From NCBI RefSeq assembly GCF_018260555.1, contig NZ_JAGLBB010000097.1:1-7191 (forward strand): a stretch of DNA of 7,191 nt. The letters run 5' to 3'. The number at the start of each line of letters is the position of its first letter. Within the stretch, counting starts at the first letter, position 1. Positions 5,889 through 7,191 of the stretch are shown piece after piece. The translations under genes and the position numbers were made by a program. The DNA comes from Deinococcus sp. GTDB lineage: Bacteria > Deinococcota > Deinococci > Deinococcales > Deinococcaceae. Below the pieces are notes generated by a model that was given only the letters and a program-made list of their open reading frames with translations, was not told the DNA's origin and searched no databases.

Positions 5889-5964
5889 CGCCCGCCCTGG
5901 GGGAGAACAGGCGGCCAGACGGGCGGGCGCAGGGGACCCGGCGCCCGCCCCCGGTGGGCGGCGC
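5889..5964. repeat. Overlapping GC-rich inverted repeats upstream of ftsH
   Basis: The core is a perfect 10-base inverted repeat: GGGCGGGCGC (5921-5930) and GCGCCCGCCC (5941-5950) with a 10-base spacer. The left arm can also pair with CGCCCGCCC at 5889-5897 (9 bp). The right arm can pair with GGGCGGCGC at 5956-5964 (9 bp with one bulged base, 5-base loop). Only one partner can be used at a time by each arm. No T-run follows on either strand, so these are not simple intrinsic terminators. Confidence 0.75.
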
Positions 5965-6033
5965 GGCCCGGAGCTATTTCAGGGTGCTAATGAAGCAGAC
6001 GCAACCCGTAGCAGGCGCCGTAGGAGAGGCCTT

Positions 6034-6059
6034 GCTTTCAGTCTGGGCTTTCAGTCTGG
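6034..6059 (+). repeat. Perfect 13-base tandem duplication upstream of ftsH
   Basis: GCTTTCAGTCTGG occurs twice in a row (6034-6046 and 6047-6059), ending 16 bases before the putative ftsH -10 element. This is where a -35 box or an activator site would sit. Confidence 0.85.
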
Positions 6060-6075
6060 GGGCACAGGCGCGGCC

Positions 6076-6081
6076 TACACT
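6076..6081 (+). promoter_or_regulatory. Putative -10 element of the ftsH transcript
   Basis: TACACT (4/6 match to TATAAT; fits TANNNT) ends 5 bases before the ATG at 6087, so transcription would start at about that ATG. No consensus -35 box is present; the 13-base duplication occupies its place. Confidence 0.45.
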
Positions 6082-6086
6082 GGGGT

Positions 6087-6151
6087 ATGACCGATTGGGG
6101 CACGACCGACGGGACCATCAGGGGCGTCACTGCCGCGCCGCAGAGGGGCGG

Positions 6152-6155
<4 letters not shown>
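6087..6155 (+). CDS. Possible 22-codon leader ORF overlapping the ftsH start
   Basis: ATG 6087 opens a 22-residue reading frame that begins MTDWGTTDG and ends PQRGG. Its TGA (6153-6155) overlaps the ftsH ATG (6152-6154) in an ATGA arrangement, typical of translational coupling. It has no Shine-Dalgarno sequence, but a -10-like TACACT lies 5 bases upstream, which would make it a leaderless start. The peptide matches no family I know, and any role would more likely lie in its translation than in its sequence. It may also simply be part of a 65-base untranslated leader. The overlap is seen; translation is a guess. Confidence 0.35.
6142..6148 (+). promoter_or_regulatory. Ribosome binding site of ftsH
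   Basis: The purine-rich AGAGGGG ends 3 bases before ATG 6152 and contains GAGG 5 bases before it. It supports 6152 over the in-frame ATG at 5990. Confidence 0.6.

Positions 6156-7191
<1,036 letters not shown>

Larger units (their letters stand above)
5803..6151. other. Divergent intergenic region between the stalk-protein gene and ftsH
   Basis: Of these 349 bases, the left end carries the stalk-protein -10 element. The middle (5889-5964) is a dense GC-rich block of overlapping inverted repeats, 6034-6059 is a 13-base tandem duplication, and 6076-6155 holds the ftsH promoter element and a possible leader ORF. Bases 5815-5888 and 5965-6033 show nothing I can assign. Confidence 0.65.

Noticed and set aside
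5899..5969. G-quadruplex candidates on both strands in the GC-rich block
   Set aside because: Each needs one loop of about 14-17 bases, beyond the usual limit. The inverted repeats explain the G- and C-runs better.
5990..5998. The 9-mer ATGAAGCAG, the same word as in the haloperoxidase start repeat, found upstream of ftsH
   Set aside because: It is a single copy in a different context; a shared 9-mer of common codons in 7 kb is plausibly chance.
5990..6151. In-frame ATG at 5990 adding 54 residues to FtsH
   Set aside because: The added residues have no FtsH-like sequence and the putative -10 element (6076) lies inside them. ATG 6152 has a purine-rich site and gives the usual short N-terminus.

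Overview
The window is high-GC bacterial DNA that most likely comes from a Deinococcus species. The evidence is the gene content and protein style (a 440-residue Der, an FtsH, an exported stalk-domain protein), strongly GC-biased third codon positions, and three gene starts with a TANNNT-type -10 element 5 to 9 bases before an ATG and no clear Shine-Dalgarno sequence. That last arrangement is the leaderless-mRNA style known to be common in Deinococcus. The genus is an inference from reading the sequence, not from a database comparison.

Layout, left to right: (1) bases 1-267, minus strand, the 5' part of a two-domain thiosulfate/3-mercaptopyruvate sulfurtransferase, running off the left edge. 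(2) A 324-base divergent regulatory region (268-591). It has a good sigma-A promoter facing left, followed at once by a terminator-like hairpin, and a -10 element facing right, followed by a strong stem-loop at the predicted 5' end of the der mRNA. (3) 592-1914, plus strand, der (engA), the double GTPase of 50S ribosome assembly, ending in an intrinsic terminator. (4) 1999-3861, minus strand, a predicted lipoprotein of the vanadium-dependent haloperoxidase/PAP2 superfamily with all expected vanadate-site residues. Its start lies in four perfect copies of a 9-base repeat. (5) 3961-5802, minus strand, an exported protein with a copper-amine-oxidase N-terminal (stalk) domain, a PKD-like domain and a long unassigned C-terminal part. 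(6) A 349-base divergent region (5803-6151) with strong, mutually overlapping GC-rich inverted repeats, a 13-base tandem duplication, a -10 element and a possible 22-codon leader ORF. (7) 6152 to the right edge, plus strand, ftsH, encoding the membrane AAA+ protease, cut off before its protease domain.

Working together: der and ftsH are housekeeping genes (ribosome assembly; membrane-protein quality control) flanking a two-gene leftward block that codes for two exported proteins. The two exported proteins may share the cell envelope, but nothing in the sequence proves a joint function. No mobile element, CRISPR array, tRNA or rRNA was seen. I did not find a clearly new multi-gene system. The most unusual signals are regulatory: the sulfurtransferase leader, the repeat-built haloperoxidase start, the ftsH leader ORF, and the switch-like inverted repeats upstream of ftsH.
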